The translations under genes were made by a program, and so were the position numbers. DNA of 64,000 nucleotides, taken from assembly GCA_977006965.1 (NCBI GenBank), contig OZ345360.1:744001-808000 (forward strand), read 5' to 3'. Below, one piece after another: positions 23,701 to 34,965 of the stretch (positions are counted from its first letter, which is position 1; the number at the start of each line of letters is the position of its first letter). A model generated the notes under the pieces. That model was given only the letters and a program-made list of their open reading frames with translations, did no database searches and was not told the origin of the DNA. This stretch comes from Phymatolithon calcareum (lineage: Eukaryota; Rhodophyta; Florideophyceae; Hapalidiales).

Positions 23701-26700
23701 CTCTACAGCTCTGACATCTACCGCGCTGACCACTTGGTTTGCAGCCCAGATTTCCTGAGTTCCTTCCGCTCCACTTGCCGACAGGCATGAAATGTTTGCC
23801 AAGTGTCCAGCTTCGCTACTTGCCAGAGTGGATTTTTTGGGCGTAAGGCCTTTTTATCGAAGCAGATTCAGCACAGATTTTGACGCCCGCGACTTTTTAC
23901 CGTAGCCATAAGAGCGCAACGATTTTGCTCCAAACTTTGAGGAATATCACCTTTCGTGACATTGTACCGTATTCTTGCCGAATGAAGCTTCGCTGATCGC
24001 TCGCTTCGGATGATGGCAGCATCGAGCGAATAAGTTCCTTGCCGACGATGGCGTTCGGAATGCTGTCGGTCACGTTTTCCAGTGCGAGGCGCGCATTTAG
24101 CTTGTGACAATCCACTCCGCATGGTAAATTGCAATCTTCCTCACGTCGCCGCTTATTGCCCTTCGTGGAAGAAAATAAACGATCATTCTAGCTCCAGGCC
24201 CTTTTCCGAATTCTTGGACAAAGCATCGTAATAGGGCACGCAGTCCTGAGAGTTTGAAGATTATTGTAAGAATTTTGTCGATTCTTCCCCCTGAGTTGTT
24301 TGCTCACGATAGTGTCATATCTTAGAGCCCTTTGATCTTCATGTTGTCCGTAGTCGGGAAAGAGTCAATAGCCAAGTAATCCAGGAAAGGGAGACTTCAG
24401 AGCACCCTAACAAGAGCCACATTTCAGTCTTGCTCATCATGGAGAAAAATTTGAACCAAATGACCCTTTTTGAACAATACATTATCTCACTCTCTTGGAA
24501 ACTCGGGCGTCGAATCCTCCCAATTCTCAGCCTTCATCAGAAGGGCACGACAGGGCCCATGACACTGATAGAACTGATGCATTGATGAAAGAATCATTAT
24601 TATTTGCATTTCCTGCACAGACAGATGATACATAGTTCGTCAGCACTCGCAGTTTCTTCCATCCAACATGCATTTGTATAATGTTTCACCAAACATAGCG
24701 CCATGACATGCTTTGATGTAACCAGAAAACGGGGAATGGACAATACGCTTTGGCTTCCGGAAAAAAGAAAAGCATAGGTTTGCAAAAAGGCCGTTCTTGG
24801 TGACGTCCGTTGGTATGCCTACCTTGGCGGGAAATCGCTTGATTGACACTTTAGATACAACCAGTCATGACGCGACTCAAATGGCGTTTATCTCTGGTCG
24901 TTGGGGAAGTTTTCTATTTCGAATTGAGAGTGCCCTGTGAAATTAGAAAGTCAGGTACCGTTTGATCTCTCTTCAAAAATTTCCTTTTCTTTTGGGGCCA
25001 AATATGGTAAGCGATAAAAAAGATTCTCAATCTCAATTTGTTCCGTGCAAGGTTGAAAAGTGGTGCATTCGAGCTTGAACACATAATTTCCTTTACTATA
25101 ACTCGGAGTAGGACAGCGGCCACGCATTACCGCGTCTGTCTCATTGCACGACATTCAGCACCATGAGCACAATTATTAAGGCAGTTACAGATATGCGGGT
25201 TATACCAGTTGTATACTTTTAGCAATTAGATGCAGTAGCGAGTACATGCCAGGGGCACCGACAGAGGACCAAGCATAAGAGAAGAGCTACCCCGTTGCGG
25301 GTAGCGCTTGAGGAAGCCTTGCCGGTATATTCATAAGACTCTGGGATTTTTACACATAAACTTGTCATAGAAATTCGAATGAAGTGCAGCGGAATTTTTT
25401 GCTACACAGCAAACCAAAACTAATTCTCTTCGACTTGATGACTTGTTAGCAATCCATTACTACAGTTTTAAAAAAGTATCTACTAAGCGCCCGCTGTCTG
25501 CCTAATATGTTGGATTTCCGTCGGGGGCGCTGTATTAGTTTTTAAGGCGGGAATTCGCCAATCACAGTGAGTAAAGCTTCGACAGTACAGTCTTTGTGCT
25601 TGATATTCCCCCGCTTCTGCGGGCTGTACTTTGAGTAAGCGTGAAAACAAATAAACAATTAAAAAGTCTCGCCGTGAACTAGAGATACAGTTGTCCCAAA
25701 AAAGAGCACGAGTCCGTACCGCTTTAGGACAATGCCAAATAATAGGGGAGGAATTGCTCCATTGTTCTCGTCTCTGCACCCTTCTTCTTCTACCTTTTAA
25801 AGAGGATCCTTGTCCACTAAGTAAGAGCTTTAATCTGGAACTCGTTGAGAGTGAACATCCTGGCTGCTCAATGAAGGGGAGGGAAATAAGTGGCCTCAGT
25901 GCATGAGGGCCTATATGTGGCATTCGCACTATCACGTACGCTCCTAGAAGTTTCGTAGTTTAGAATAGGACGTTGCTGTTACTCAGCGGTCTTGGTTGTG
26001 GGTTGCCTTGAAGATATTGAAAATGCTCAGTCTTCGCTTCCGGACTCGGGCGCCTTCATCAAGTGGTGCAATGACGTACACTTGTCTTGAATGGATGCAT
26101 TATTGCTGGATGTGTAGACGACTGATTCGACGATTCCTTGTACGTACAGTACCTGTCTTCCGGAAACCGTTATATCGATTACTGTCCCGCTGCTGTGGTT
26201 TGGGAACGATATTTCAAGTACACGTCTAGACTTTTCCACTCGTCCCAAACGTTAACACTGCTCGAAACAAAGATTGATTTTCATGGTATCTGTCAAAGGA
26301 AGAATCTAGCGTACCATTTCAAACACGGCGGGAAACGCAATCACAAAGCTGGAAAGACCACACAGGCCTTAAAGAAGAATACAGTGCGAGCTTGTGGTGC
26401 ATTTGGGATGAAAGGTTAGAATTCTGGAAGAATATGTAGGACGTCGCGATGCGTGAGAGAATAATAAAACACATTTCCTCTTTGTCGAGTTGTGAACTTT
26501 TTCTTCTCTCGCGTTGTGCTTAAATTTATGCACAACAGCTCAAAGTCTATTAATAAATGACGCTATTTGCATGGCAACGGGAATGACATCATGCCATGTT
26601 ATGTACCACACGCTCCGCGGAGCCAGTAAATAGCCAACAACTAGAAGCAAACGCTTGCCTGTTTATAGCAGGCAATATGTGTGCAATATACGCCAATGAG

Positions 26701-27002
26701 GCAGCATGATTAAAGCAAACTCTTGCTTGCCATTCACATGCAATGGGTATTCAATACACAACACAACAATGAGCAAATAATTTAAGCAAATCTTGGTCAT
26801 GGTTATGCAACGCATGTCACTGAGCCGCCAGGGACTATTTACCATCCTGCTTGTCGAAAAAATATCCGCGAGATCTTGTAATTTCCAAACAACCCGGACA
26901 GAGGGTATCACCTTAACTACACATGACGCCAATTACGGCGGAGCAGAGGATTAAGTTGGAGAGACATTTAAGGGCACTCTAGCAAGGTTCAGTGATCTGA
27001 GT

Positions 27003-27033
27003 ATATGTATGTAGCGCGGCGCTACATACATAT
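27003..27033. repeat. Perfect inverted repeat, 15-bp arms, 1-base centre
   Basis: ATATGTATGTAGCGC, one G, then the exact reverse complement. The symmetry ends at both flanks. It lies about 165 bases before the tandem duplication at 27197. Confidence 0.93.
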
Positions 27034-27196
27034 GTAAGCCTGGCGCTACTAGCGCAAGGCTCACAAGAACCCGACGCCACATGGGAGAGAAAAGCCCAAG
27101 AGCGGAAGAGACTAGACAGAAAGAAGACGAAAGAAAGACAAGCTAACAAAACCCCAATAGATATCAGACACAAGAGAGAGTAAGCATGTAGATGTC

Positions 27197-27450
27197 AGCG
27201 TCGTCCTCCGGCGGCGACCTTGGCTTGGCCGTCGACCCTGAAACAGGCGCGCCGAAAGGGGAAAAGGGACCTTGAGCGCGAATGTCACCGAACTGGCTTG
27301 TGCGGCGAAACGGTTGCGGTCATGGGCTGAGACGACGTCATCTTCCGGCGGCGACCTTGGCTTGGCCGTCGACCTTGAGACGAACGCACGAGAAAGGGAA
27401 AAGGGAAACTTGAGCGCGGTTTTCTCCGTGCTGGCTTGCACGGCCAAGGT
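27197..27450. repeat. Tandem duplication, period about 137 bp
   Basis: Two diverged copies start with CCGGCGGCGACCTTGGCTTG at 27208 and 27345. They continue in parallel through GCCGTCGACC, a GAAAGGG(G)AAAAGGG tract, CTTGAGCGCG and CTGGCTTG(T/C)(G/A)CGG. The region is clearly more GC-rich than its surroundings. A 129-codon minus-strand frame crosses both copies, and I do not regard it as a proven gene. Confidence 0.8.
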
Positions 27451-29846
27451 TGCGAACAAGAAGGGCGGGAAGAACGACTCCGCGTGATCGAAGGGACTCA
27501 CAGGGGTGTCGCGTGTTTCATCCAGGCAATCGGGCCGAAATCCGAAGAACTCCCCACCTTCCTTTACTCAGAGGAAGGAACTAACTGCCTTATATACTAC
27601 AACCTACGCGAAAGACAGCGATGCAGCGCATAGACATACGAGAGACACGTGCCCGTATGGCCCAACAGATCACCTACTACGAGCAGCATGACTATCGCGA
27701 TCCAAGTTGTGCGGTGTACAGTCGCGAGAGGAAAAAGCGACCGCGTTGGGACAGCGACATAACAGCAGGCGCAACAATGGACTAGTGCAAATGTGCGCAC
27801 TCATGTGCGGCACATGGATGCAAGATAAATGTTTTCCCACTGATTACGAGGAGGAGGAGAATCGAGGCGGTTAGAGAAAGGTGTAATTGCTTTTGGCACA
27901 ATAGCCGTTTAGCAGTAGTTGTATAAAATAGAGTCTTTCAGTTTGTGTTGAAACTCGTCATAAACTTCTTGTTTACTCTTTTATTGCAGGATATCTGAGC
28001 TACGCATTTAGCTACTCAGCATCTAGGGGGCCTCTAAGATGTTCCTGGACGGTATTCATTCTGGGTACTCGCGTATATGCTTCCCGCTAGTACTGCGGCT
28101 CACCACTACACGGCGACATCCGTGTTTGTGATCGAGATGTTCTGTAATAAAATGATTGGGAAAAGACCCCAAAACGTTGTCGTGCTGGTTTAGAGGATCA
28201 CGATACCTCCAAAATCTGAAGACGAAGGCAGCTAATGAGAATATGCTTCGCGGACGAAGTATATTCGCAATTGAAGCCACTTGACATGATTTATGCCAGA
28301 TCTGGTTGTTCACGGCATTCACGTGAGACAGTTTGGCAGAGTTACTGGAAACAATAGCCCAACTAATTTATATTCCTCTGTGTCCTTCTTATCTTCAAAG
28401 AGTGATCGGTCCAGGACTAAACCAATCTTCTCATTTTGCAAAATCCAGCTTCCTGGAGTTAGTGGGAAAGTTTCTTCCATGTATCACCGGGACACTGCCC
28501 TTAATGAAAAGATTTCAGCGACCCTCTCGGACCGTGAGGCAAAATCCGACTGATTTACTACTCATTTTCAATGATCAGTAATGTTAACATATGTGTACTT
28601 GAAGGCAAGAAGGGACTGAGAACAGTAAGTGTTTATGTCTAAGCCTTCCAATCGACGTGATGAGAGACTCTGAACATCTCCTGGGTACCGGGCTCAAGCC
28701 TGACCTACAATATCATGAAACGTGCTCTCTGCGCCGGAGCCTGAAGTGCAAGCGACGTGCGCAGATCTCGATACGACGTAGGAAAGCGCTCCTCCGAGAT
28801 CAGCACGGATGTGAAGCTGTGGCATCCATGGACTTCGGAAGCGCTGAGTGCTAAGATTGAAGTTGCGCAACTACGCCTCCAACTCAAGCCACAATAAATA
28901 CAACCAATACGAACGACTCCATTAAAATGGATTGCGTTGTTGCAGGCTGCACGGGACAGTAAAAGTTTACCAAGCTCGTCTGAGCGACTCTTTTGCTCGA
29001 ATGCAAGTTTTTCCATTCCACGGGTTGTAGTTCTGGATGTTGTACTGTCCGCGTTGAAGCACGTAGTAGTTGAACATTTGCCGGTTTTGCGATTGCAAGC
29101 ATGTGATTTAGAACGCTGACGGAGCATCGCTAAACTGGCAGGATTACATCCATTCATGTCAGATAGAGCTCAGTCGGCAGGTGTGCGGTGGTAGCATCTT
29201 GCGTATGAATTTCTTCTTCGACATACAGTGTATTCCTCGATGGATACTTTGCATCCCTCTTTCACAGTTCACGGTTAGGGTTTGTCCATATAATTTCGGT
29301 TGTCGTTCATATCGCAGCCGCATGTTTCACCGAAGAACTTGTTGCTTGAAATCACCCTCGTTGTCGGGGACACATATCACGGACGATTTGTAAGGAGCTG
29401 GCGTGGCTTCAAGTTCAATGCAAATGTCTGTTTGACTGAGTGCAAAAAAAGAAACATTGGACAGAGAAGACAGAATTAAAGGCATATAAAACATAGGCCG
29501 TTTGTAGGCGGAGTCTGAAACTACTGTTTACTTCCCGCGCCGAACATCGTTCCTCAACTTCTCATCAGTCCGTAAACATTGCGAACGCGGGTTAAGATCA
29601 CTGTGCGATATGGCACGTGTACGTGGGGTTGCGATATGATATCCTTGCCAATATGATGGACTTTGAGCTGATTCATTTTGTCGACGGCGGCAAATCTGGA
29701 TCCAATTTGTCTCCAGACCGTCGATAGTGTCGTGCTTTCGAAGCCATATGATACCGATTACCATCAGATCTACCTGCCCGACCTCTAGCAATCCCGGCGC
29801 TTTCTGAGAGAGCGCCCCCATCCTCGTCGTGTAGCGATCCTTCACC

Positions 29847-30416
29847 ATGGAGGGCGCTTCGAATGTAGATCAAGAGAAGCTTGCCAAGCTGCAGCGAATG
29901 GCTGCGAATGTCCGCACCGGGGGCAAGGGTTCGGTTCGAAGGAAGAAAAAGGCCGTGCACAAGGCCGCCCCCACCGACGACAAGCGTCTCCAGACCACAC
30001 TCAAGCGTCTCCAGTTGCATCAGCTTCCAGGCATTGAGGAGGTTAACATTTTCAAGGATAACGGGCAGGTCATTAACTTCCAGAACCCGAAGGTACAGGC
30101 TCAGATCGCCGCCAATACCTATGTTATCTCCGGCCCCGCTGCGACGAAGCAACTCCAGGAGATGCTTCCCAGCATTGTAAATCAGCTTGGTGCCGACAAC
30201 ATGCCCCAGATGAAGAGTCTTATGGACCAACTCGGGGCTGCCACAGGTGGCAACCTTTCCGCATCCATGCCAGCTGAAACCGCGGATGACGAAGATGACG
30301 ACGATGATATCCCGGACTTGGTGGAGAACACGAACTTTGAAGAGGCGGTCACTAAGGAGAGTGCCGGGGAAAGCGCGAAGGACGATGCATCGGCGACAAC
30401 GGGGGAGAACAAATAG
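29847..30416 (+). CDS. BTF3: Nascent polypeptide-associated complex subunit beta (BTF3)
   Basis: The 189-residue product starts at ATG 29847 (context CACCATGG). It opens with the helix EKLAKLQRMAANVRTGGKGS and the ribosome-binding basic motif RRKKKAVHKA, followed by the NAC domain from DKRLQTTLKRLQLHQLPGI through FQNPKVQAQIAANTYVISG. The tail is acidic (DDEDDDDDIPDLVENTNFEE), as in plant and fungal BTF3. NAC-beta pairs with NAC-alpha, sits at the ribosome exit tunnel, shields nascent chains and prevents mistargeting to the ER. It has no intron in the coding region. It is convergent with the caprin-like gene, 319 bases away. The 30417-30735 gap holds no visible feature. Confidence 0.97.
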   Translation: MEGASNVDQEKLAKLQRMAANVRTGGKGSVRRKKKAVHKAAPTDDKRLQTTLKRLQLHQLPGIEEVNIFKDNGQVINFQNPKVQAQIAANTYVISGPAATKQLQEMLPSIVNQLGADNMPQMKSLMDQLGAATGGNLSASMPAETADDEDDDDDIPDLVENTNFEEAVTKESAGESAKDDASATTGENK

Positions 30417-30735
30417 ACTGTGCCAGCGTCATGTTTCTTAGGTTTGACCAGTATCTGCTGATTTTGCTTGTTTTATTGCCTCACAGTGCGTGATAACGCG
30501 ATGCAAATAAGCGTTGACGACGTTTGGGTGGGTCTTTCCTCGTTTAGAAATTTCGACGCGTGGGGACGTCCGTTTTGATGCTCCTTTCAGTTAAATCTTT
30601 ATTCCGCTTTTCTTACTACTTCGCCCGTTCTGCTATTAGCTCTTCGTGCGGTAACACTGCAGCATTCAGCACTAGGGCAGGATACCTTTAAATCGGCATT
30701 AGTGTGAAATCTCCTATTCAACCAAATGTACTGCG

Positions 30736-31809
30736 TCAGAATTGCGGCCGCATAACGGTAGCTTCATGCACCATGGAGCTTGGATTCACAACTCTTCCAC
30801 CAGTCCTCGCCGGCTCCGCAGTATTAAACTGTCCCAACCAATTAGCTTCACGTACGACGGAGTTCGGGTTCACTGCTCTGCCGCCATGAGATAACCCATC
30901 GGGGCTGCGTTTCGTCAAGAGAGGACACGCTGCTATAGAGTTCACAATATCGCGAAGGGTCTTGTAGGAAGTACCAGTAAACGCTTCTGCCGTAGAGCCC
31001 TCAAGATAAGCGGAACAATGTGCCACTGACGTTTGTACGGCCTGTTGATGTGGAACGCATCCATTCGGCGAAGTCAGCATCCTATAAAAATAAAGTAATA
31101 CTTCGATGTCCATATCGGAGACCTTTCTCGTGTCAAGGGCGTGATGCGGAGACGCGAAGTAGCGCGCAATGCAATCTCGACCTCCCTGCTGGTTCACGAA
31201 GGTAACAACATGAGCAATTTCAAGAATCGACGCCATCGTTGACTGAGTTGCGGATCTCAGCTGCCGAGCATGTTCACGTTCAATTTCCTGCGAACGCAGC
31301 GCATCAATCGTTACCAGTTGCGCTTCTGCATCCGGATCACGTTTCTGTTTTCCATTCTCAAGCCCATTCTTTTCCTGTTTTTCAAGTGAGTCTATGGCAT
31401 TCCCGTCCGTCGAGCTGCTGACACCAGGAGAGTCCATTTGTGCCATGCCCTCCGTACCAGTGGAATGCTTCTTCTTCTCCGATTCGGATGCTAAATCGGA
31501 CCCATTCTCAGAAGAACAACAGTACTTTTCTTTCTGAAGTCGCTTTGCAGCCCTCTTGCTCAGCTTTGGAGGAGTAACGAGCACAGATTGTTTGCGCAAT
31601 ATCTCCTCAAGCTCTTGCAGCAAAGAAATGCGTACAGATTTTGCCCTGACACTCTCAAGTTGCTCCGCGTTGACTATTTTCCCGCTCTCCATAGCCTTTT
31701 CTAGGGCAGTCGCACGCTCAATCGCTTTCTTCAGGTTGCGGCACCGGTTCGATACGATTCGCAGAACGCCATCAATAGGTTCGACATCTTTTGGAGGAAC
31801 ACTTGCCAT
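30736..31809 (-). CDS. Coiled-coil protein with caprin-like N-terminus
   Basis: A 357-residue product from ATG 31807-31809. Residues 10-75 form a charged helix (LRIVSNRCRNLKKAIERA ... ESGKIVNAEQLESV) whose pattern resembles the start of the caprin homology region (I-D-K-K-x-R-N-L-x-K then G-x-x-L-N-x-x-Q-L). Caprins are RNA-granule and translation regulators. The match is by eye and not conclusive. Residues 85-175 are low-complexity and charged. Residues 185-300 are a second helical region (LLYFYRMLTS, TSYKTLRDIVNSI). The C-terminus carries a 28-residue unit twice (GGRAVNPNSVVREA then GGRVVNPSSMVHEA), an 84-bp in-frame duplication at about 30760-30900. The gene is divergent from the F-box gene. 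Confidence 0.7.
   Translation of the reverse strand: MASVPPKDVEPIDGVLRIVSNRCRNLKKAIERATALEKAMESGKIVNAEQLESVRAKSVRISLLQELEEILRKQSVLVTPPKLSKRAAKRLQKEKYCCSSENGSDLASESEKKKHSTGTEGMAQMDSPGVSSSTDGNAIDSLEKQEKNGLENGKQKRDPDAEAQLVTIDALRSQEIEREHARQLRSATQSTMASILEIAHVVTFVNQQGGRDCIARYFASPHHALDTRKVSDMDIEVLLYFYRMLTSPNGCVPHQQAVQTSVAHCSAYLEGSTAEAFTGTSYKTLRDIVNSIAACPLLTKRSPDGLSHGGRAVNPNSVVREANWLGQFNTAEPARTGGRVVNPSSMVHEATVMRPQF
30760..30900. repeat. 84-bp period duplication in the 3' end of the caprin-like gene
   Basis: The words AGCTTCATGCACCATGGAGC (30760) and AGCTTCACGTACGACGGAGT (30844) begin two aligned copies offset by 84 bases. The offset preserves the reading frame and encodes a repeated 28-residue unit. 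The second unit is incomplete. Confidence 0.75.
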
Positions 31810-32303
31810 GATTCAGATTCTTCGTTCTGGGAGGGATGCGGCGTTCGTTCGGAGTCTTGCTCAGTCCTGACCTTTGCTTGAGAGGGATGGTTTGGGGTGC
31901 AACCGTGCAAATTACGATTCGACCATTATTTTTGAAAATTTTCCAATCACTGCATCATGCGCTTGTCGAGTACGCATTCTCTGTAAGGGTAAATATTTGT
32001 TTACCCTTCACCATCCCCAATCCCTGCTAATTGACGCGTACTCTCCAACGGGCTACAGTAATGCGGATGAAGTTGAACCAATAAAATCGGTTTTGAAATG
32101 CAGGAATGTGCGTTGTGCAGAGCACCACCCTCAACGAAAGGTTTCCTTGCACATGCGCTGCGGTCGCTTGTTGCAGCCGTGCGACAAGCAGACAGCTGTG
32201 AGAAATCTGTTCAGCCGGAGATTGTCGCCATCGTGATCAAGATTAGATTTTGAAGTCTGGACACAGCTTCGGTAATTTCAAAGCGACAACGCGAGTCTCG
32301 AAA
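31810..32303. promoter_or_regulatory. Divergent intergenic region (probable shared promoter)
   Basis: These 494 bases separate the starts of the minus-strand caprin-like gene and the plus-strand F-box gene, so both promoters must lie here if no 5' exon exists. I cannot point to a specific core element. The assignment rests only on the head-to-head arrangement. Confidence 0.4.
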
Positions 32304-33281
32304 ATGCCGGAACAAGGTAATTGTCGCCCTTGGTTGGAACTTTACAGTTTGAACCTTTGCGAACTGGCGCATAAAGCGCGAAAACTCACAGCTGAAAAGA
32401 GTGCTTCGGAGGTTGATGAGTCGTCTGCTGAAAACGCCATTGAGTCGGAACTCTCACCCAGGTTTGATTTTTGGAAACTGCCAACCGAGGTCATCAACAA
32501 AATTCTGTCCACGTTGTATGCCGAACAATTGTCTGCTCTTGCGCAGGTGTCTAAGGAATGGCGAACAGTTGTTTACGAGCCGAGACACTGGAAGGCACTG
32601 GCGTACAAAATGTGGCCTAAACAATCACCGCGAGCTTTGGAAGGCCTCTTGTATCAGTACAAAACCTGGCGGCGAATGGTGATATTTCGACCGCGAGTCA
32701 GAGCAAATGGCATTTATATCGTGCGTCATCAGTTCACAAAATGTTCTACTCGCGTTGTGGCTGACGAAGCGATAGCCCCGGTTTTTTTGGTGACGTATCA
32801 TCGGTTATTTCGATTCTATTCGGATGGAACTGTTGTAAGCTTGACAACGCCGGAGCCGTTAGACAAAGCGTATCAGCGATTGAAAAAATCGTGGAAACCG
32901 GCACCTAATGAACGCGACAAAGCTCATCCGAACCTAGGACGATACGAATTCGATGAAGACTCTGGGTCTGTGAGCATTACTCTGCCGACTACTCAGGCGA
33001 AGTATCCGAATATGCGTGCGGGTACTATGTTTTACCGCTTTTCCGTCGACGGGACGCACCCCGGGGCGTATAACTTACTTAAGCTTTGCGAGCATTATGC
33101 TATAGTTGACCACGACACTGGCGATGTTGTAAGGTTTAGCTCGGATTCTCTAGGTGCCAAGCCATTTCAGTTCGTTCCCATTTGGGGATTCCGAACTGAG
33201 GTGTACAATAAGTTTCCTCGTGATGACCCCCATTTGGCCAAGTGGTCCAAATACGCTAAGGCAGTTTCCCGACTCTCGTAG
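32304..33281 (+). CDS. F-box only protein 9-like (FBXO9/Pof7/Hrt3 family)
   Basis: A 325-residue product beginning at the first in-frame ATG, 32304. The F-box is FWKLPTEVINKILSTL then LSALAQVSKEWRTVVYEPRHW, roughly residues 55-100, and would bind Skp1 in an SCF ubiquitin ligase. It is followed by W-R-R-M and RPRVRANGIYIVRHQFTK, matching the R-P-R-x-R-x-D-G-x-Y-I-S segment unique to FBXO9 and yeast Hrt3. The conserved FYSDGTVVSLTTPEPL block (F-x-P-D-G-x-V-x-x-L-T-T in relatives) comes next. The C-terminal beta-rich part (GRYEFDEDSGSVSITL) also fits. FBXO9 relatives target TOR-pathway adaptors and other substrates. The algal substrate is unknown. The N-terminal TPR/MIT-like region of animal FBXO9 is reduced to a short helical stretch. 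Confidence 0.88.
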   Translation: MPEQGNCRPWLELYSLNLCELAHKARKLTAEKSASEVDESSAENAIESELSPRFDFWKLPTEVINKILSTLYAEQLSALAQVSKEWRTVVYEPRHWKALAYKMWPKQSPRALEGLLYQYKTWRRMVIFRPRVRANGIYIVRHQFTKCSTRVVADEAIAPVFLVTYHRLFRFYSDGTVVSLTTPEPLDKAYQRLKKSWKPAPNERDKAHPNLGRYEFDEDSGSVSITLPTTQAKYPNMRAGTMFYRFSVDGTHPGAYNLLKLCEHYAIVDHDTGDVVRFSSDSLGAKPFQFVPIWGFRTEVYNKFPRDDPHLAKWSKYAKAVSRLS

Positions 33282-33696
33282 CAGCGTCAGCTCGTTTATT
33301 ATGTAACATCTATCGTTTTGAAACCCAAACAAAACTCTCTTACTTTTATATAATTGCACCTCTTTTGTTCGCATCTACCATAAAAACGATCTTGTCCTTT
33401 TATGGAGAGGGTGTGGCGCGAAGACAATTACGTAACGCTAAATACAAACTCAAGCCAGAAGGTGGACTGAATATTTCATTGCCCTATGATTGTTATGATC
33501 TGGAGATGAGCTCAGGTTGTCAGATTTTACAACAATGGATATTTGCAACGACTCTTTTCATCGGCAGGCATCTTCACACAGTTCCCAAGGACCACGGAGA
33601 CTTATTGGCAGTTCTTTGTCCTTCCCGCGCGTTGACTCGATCAAGAGAACCGTCCTTTGAACTATCGGGTCGCTAGTTACATCGGCGTCATACAAA
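33282..33696. other. Intergenic region, nothing recognised
   Basis: These 415 bases between the F-box gene and the DUF3593-DUF2499 gene contain no supportable feature beyond presumed 3' and 5' flanking signals. Confidence 0.4.
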
Positions 33697-34965
33697 ATGG
33701 TATTCGTTGCGCGGAAAGTCTTCTCCTTTGCGGGCGTGCCGGCGCCTTCTGGTTACTCAAATGGTTTGAATGTGGCGCTTTCGTCTTCAAAGTATGTAAA
33801 CCAAATCGGAACAAAGTGCCCAGTTGGCGCAAGAGAAAGCACAAAATTCATTGGGCAAAAGGTACGATCTCCCCGTGTCCGTCTGAGCTCGGCATCAACG
33901 TCGGTGACAAAAATGGCCTTAGATCCTTGGTCCGTGTCCCCAGAATTCCTGGACGTGTTAGCTGCACAATCATTCGCAGCATCGTTGTTTCCATACCTTG
34001 GGTTTTTGTACTTCCTGAGCAAGGAAGAAACAAATTGTCCGAAAGTTGCAAACTTTGGCTTTCGTTTTCTTCTCGTCTTCGTTGGTGCGACAATACCAGC
34101 GGGCATCTGGGCAAAGATACATTACAACGACATTCTGGCCAACATAGACTGGTTACACGGAAGTGCAGAGTCTCTACTCACCATAACGAATTTGCTCATT
34201 GTCGTTGGGTTCCGAAAGGCAGTGATGCCTGCTATCACTGAGAAAGGCACTTCTTTTGCGCGCTATTCGATACCTGTTGCTTCAAATTGGACACGTGCGT
34301 TTCTTGGCGTCGCGTCTCTGGCGCTTTTCGCTGCAACTCCTTTGCTTTTTTCCGGGACCCATCCTGAGCCTTCAAATGCCCTCAGTTTCCCAACGTGGGT
34401 CATTCACATATCCAGTCTATTCGAATGGCTTGCTGCAATGGGACTGGTATGGAGTTATGCCGACTTGACCGGCAACAGTCGCTGGCGAGGGCTGACATGG
34501 GGAATGCTTCCGCTTCACACTAGTGGGCTATGTGCCTGCACGTACCATTTGTTCTATAATGCCCCGTCGTTGAACATTCTTGTTGCGATTCAGGCCTTGT
34601 TGACAGTCTTTGGGAACTCCGCGATGTGGTGGGCGACGTATAGAATTTATCAAAGCGGCTCAGTCCGGGAAGGGGGCGATCTCATACCGGGGACGATTCA
34701 AAACGCTGCCATGAGTATTGAGAGTGGTACTGAAGACGTTGTGGATTCCAAGCTCGATCCAGAGCCTGTATTTTTACTGAAACTGTTGGTGGCCTCAGCG
34801 CTAGCTTCGGCTCTGGTCAAGTGGGGCGAACTTTACTTTGATGCGCCATTTAATCCTACCTTAGCAGTTGCCCTTGCGTTCATATTGGTCCCCACAACGC
34901 TGAATATTGTGAAATGGGCAATACGCAGTGACGCCAGGCTGTCATCCTTGTCCAAGTTTTTTTAA
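33697..34965 (+). CDS. Plastid-targeted membrane protein, DUF3593 plus DUF2499
   Basis: A 422-residue product from ATG 33697. The first 70 or so residues are Ser/Arg/Val rich with few acids, typical of a plastid transit peptide. DUF3593 follows (about 75-165): DPWSVSPEFLDVLAAQSFAA, PYLGFLYFLS, FVGATIPAGIWAK and DWLHGSAE. DUF2499 (about 225-320) reads LSFPTWVIHISSLFEWLAAM, GNSRWRGLTWGMLPLHTSG and ACTYHLFYN. Several hydrophobic helices predict an integral thylakoid or envelope protein. Both domains occur in cyanobacteria and in chloroplast proteins of plants and algae. No biochemical role is established that I can cite. The DUF2499 part corresponds to the ycf49-type proteins. The gene is single-exon and ends about 300 bases before the next gene in the same direction. 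Confidence 0.9.
   Translation: MVFVARKVFSFAGVPAPSGYSNGLNVALSSSKYVNQIGTKCPVGARESTKFIGQKVRSPRVRLSSASTSVTKMALDPWSVSPEFLDVLAAQSFAASLFPYLGFLYFLSKEETNCPKVANFGFRFLLVFVGATIPAGIWAKIHYNDILANIDWLHGSAESLLTITNLLIVVGFRKAVMPAITEKGTSFARYSIPVASNWTRAFLGVASLALFAATPLLFSGTHPEPSNALSFPTWVIHISSLFEWLAAMGLVWSYADLTGNSRWRGLTWGMLPLHTSGLCACTYHLFYNAPSLNILVAIQALLTVFGNSAMWWATYRIYQSGSVREGGDLIPGTIQNAAMSIESGTEDVVDSKLDPEPVFLLKLLVASALASALVKWGELYFDAPFNPTLAVALAFILVPTTLNIVKWAIRSDARLSSLSKFF

Larger units (their letters stand above)
20714..29846. other. Nine-kilobase stretch without a supportable gene
   Basis: All open frames are short, overlap on opposite strands and lack family motifs. The longest (25483-25935, minus strand) is 150 codons with no resemblance I recognise. 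The supportable contents are the hairpin at 27003-27033 and the tandem duplication at 27197-27450. The promoter of the BTF3 gene presumably lies at the right end. Confidence 0.5.
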
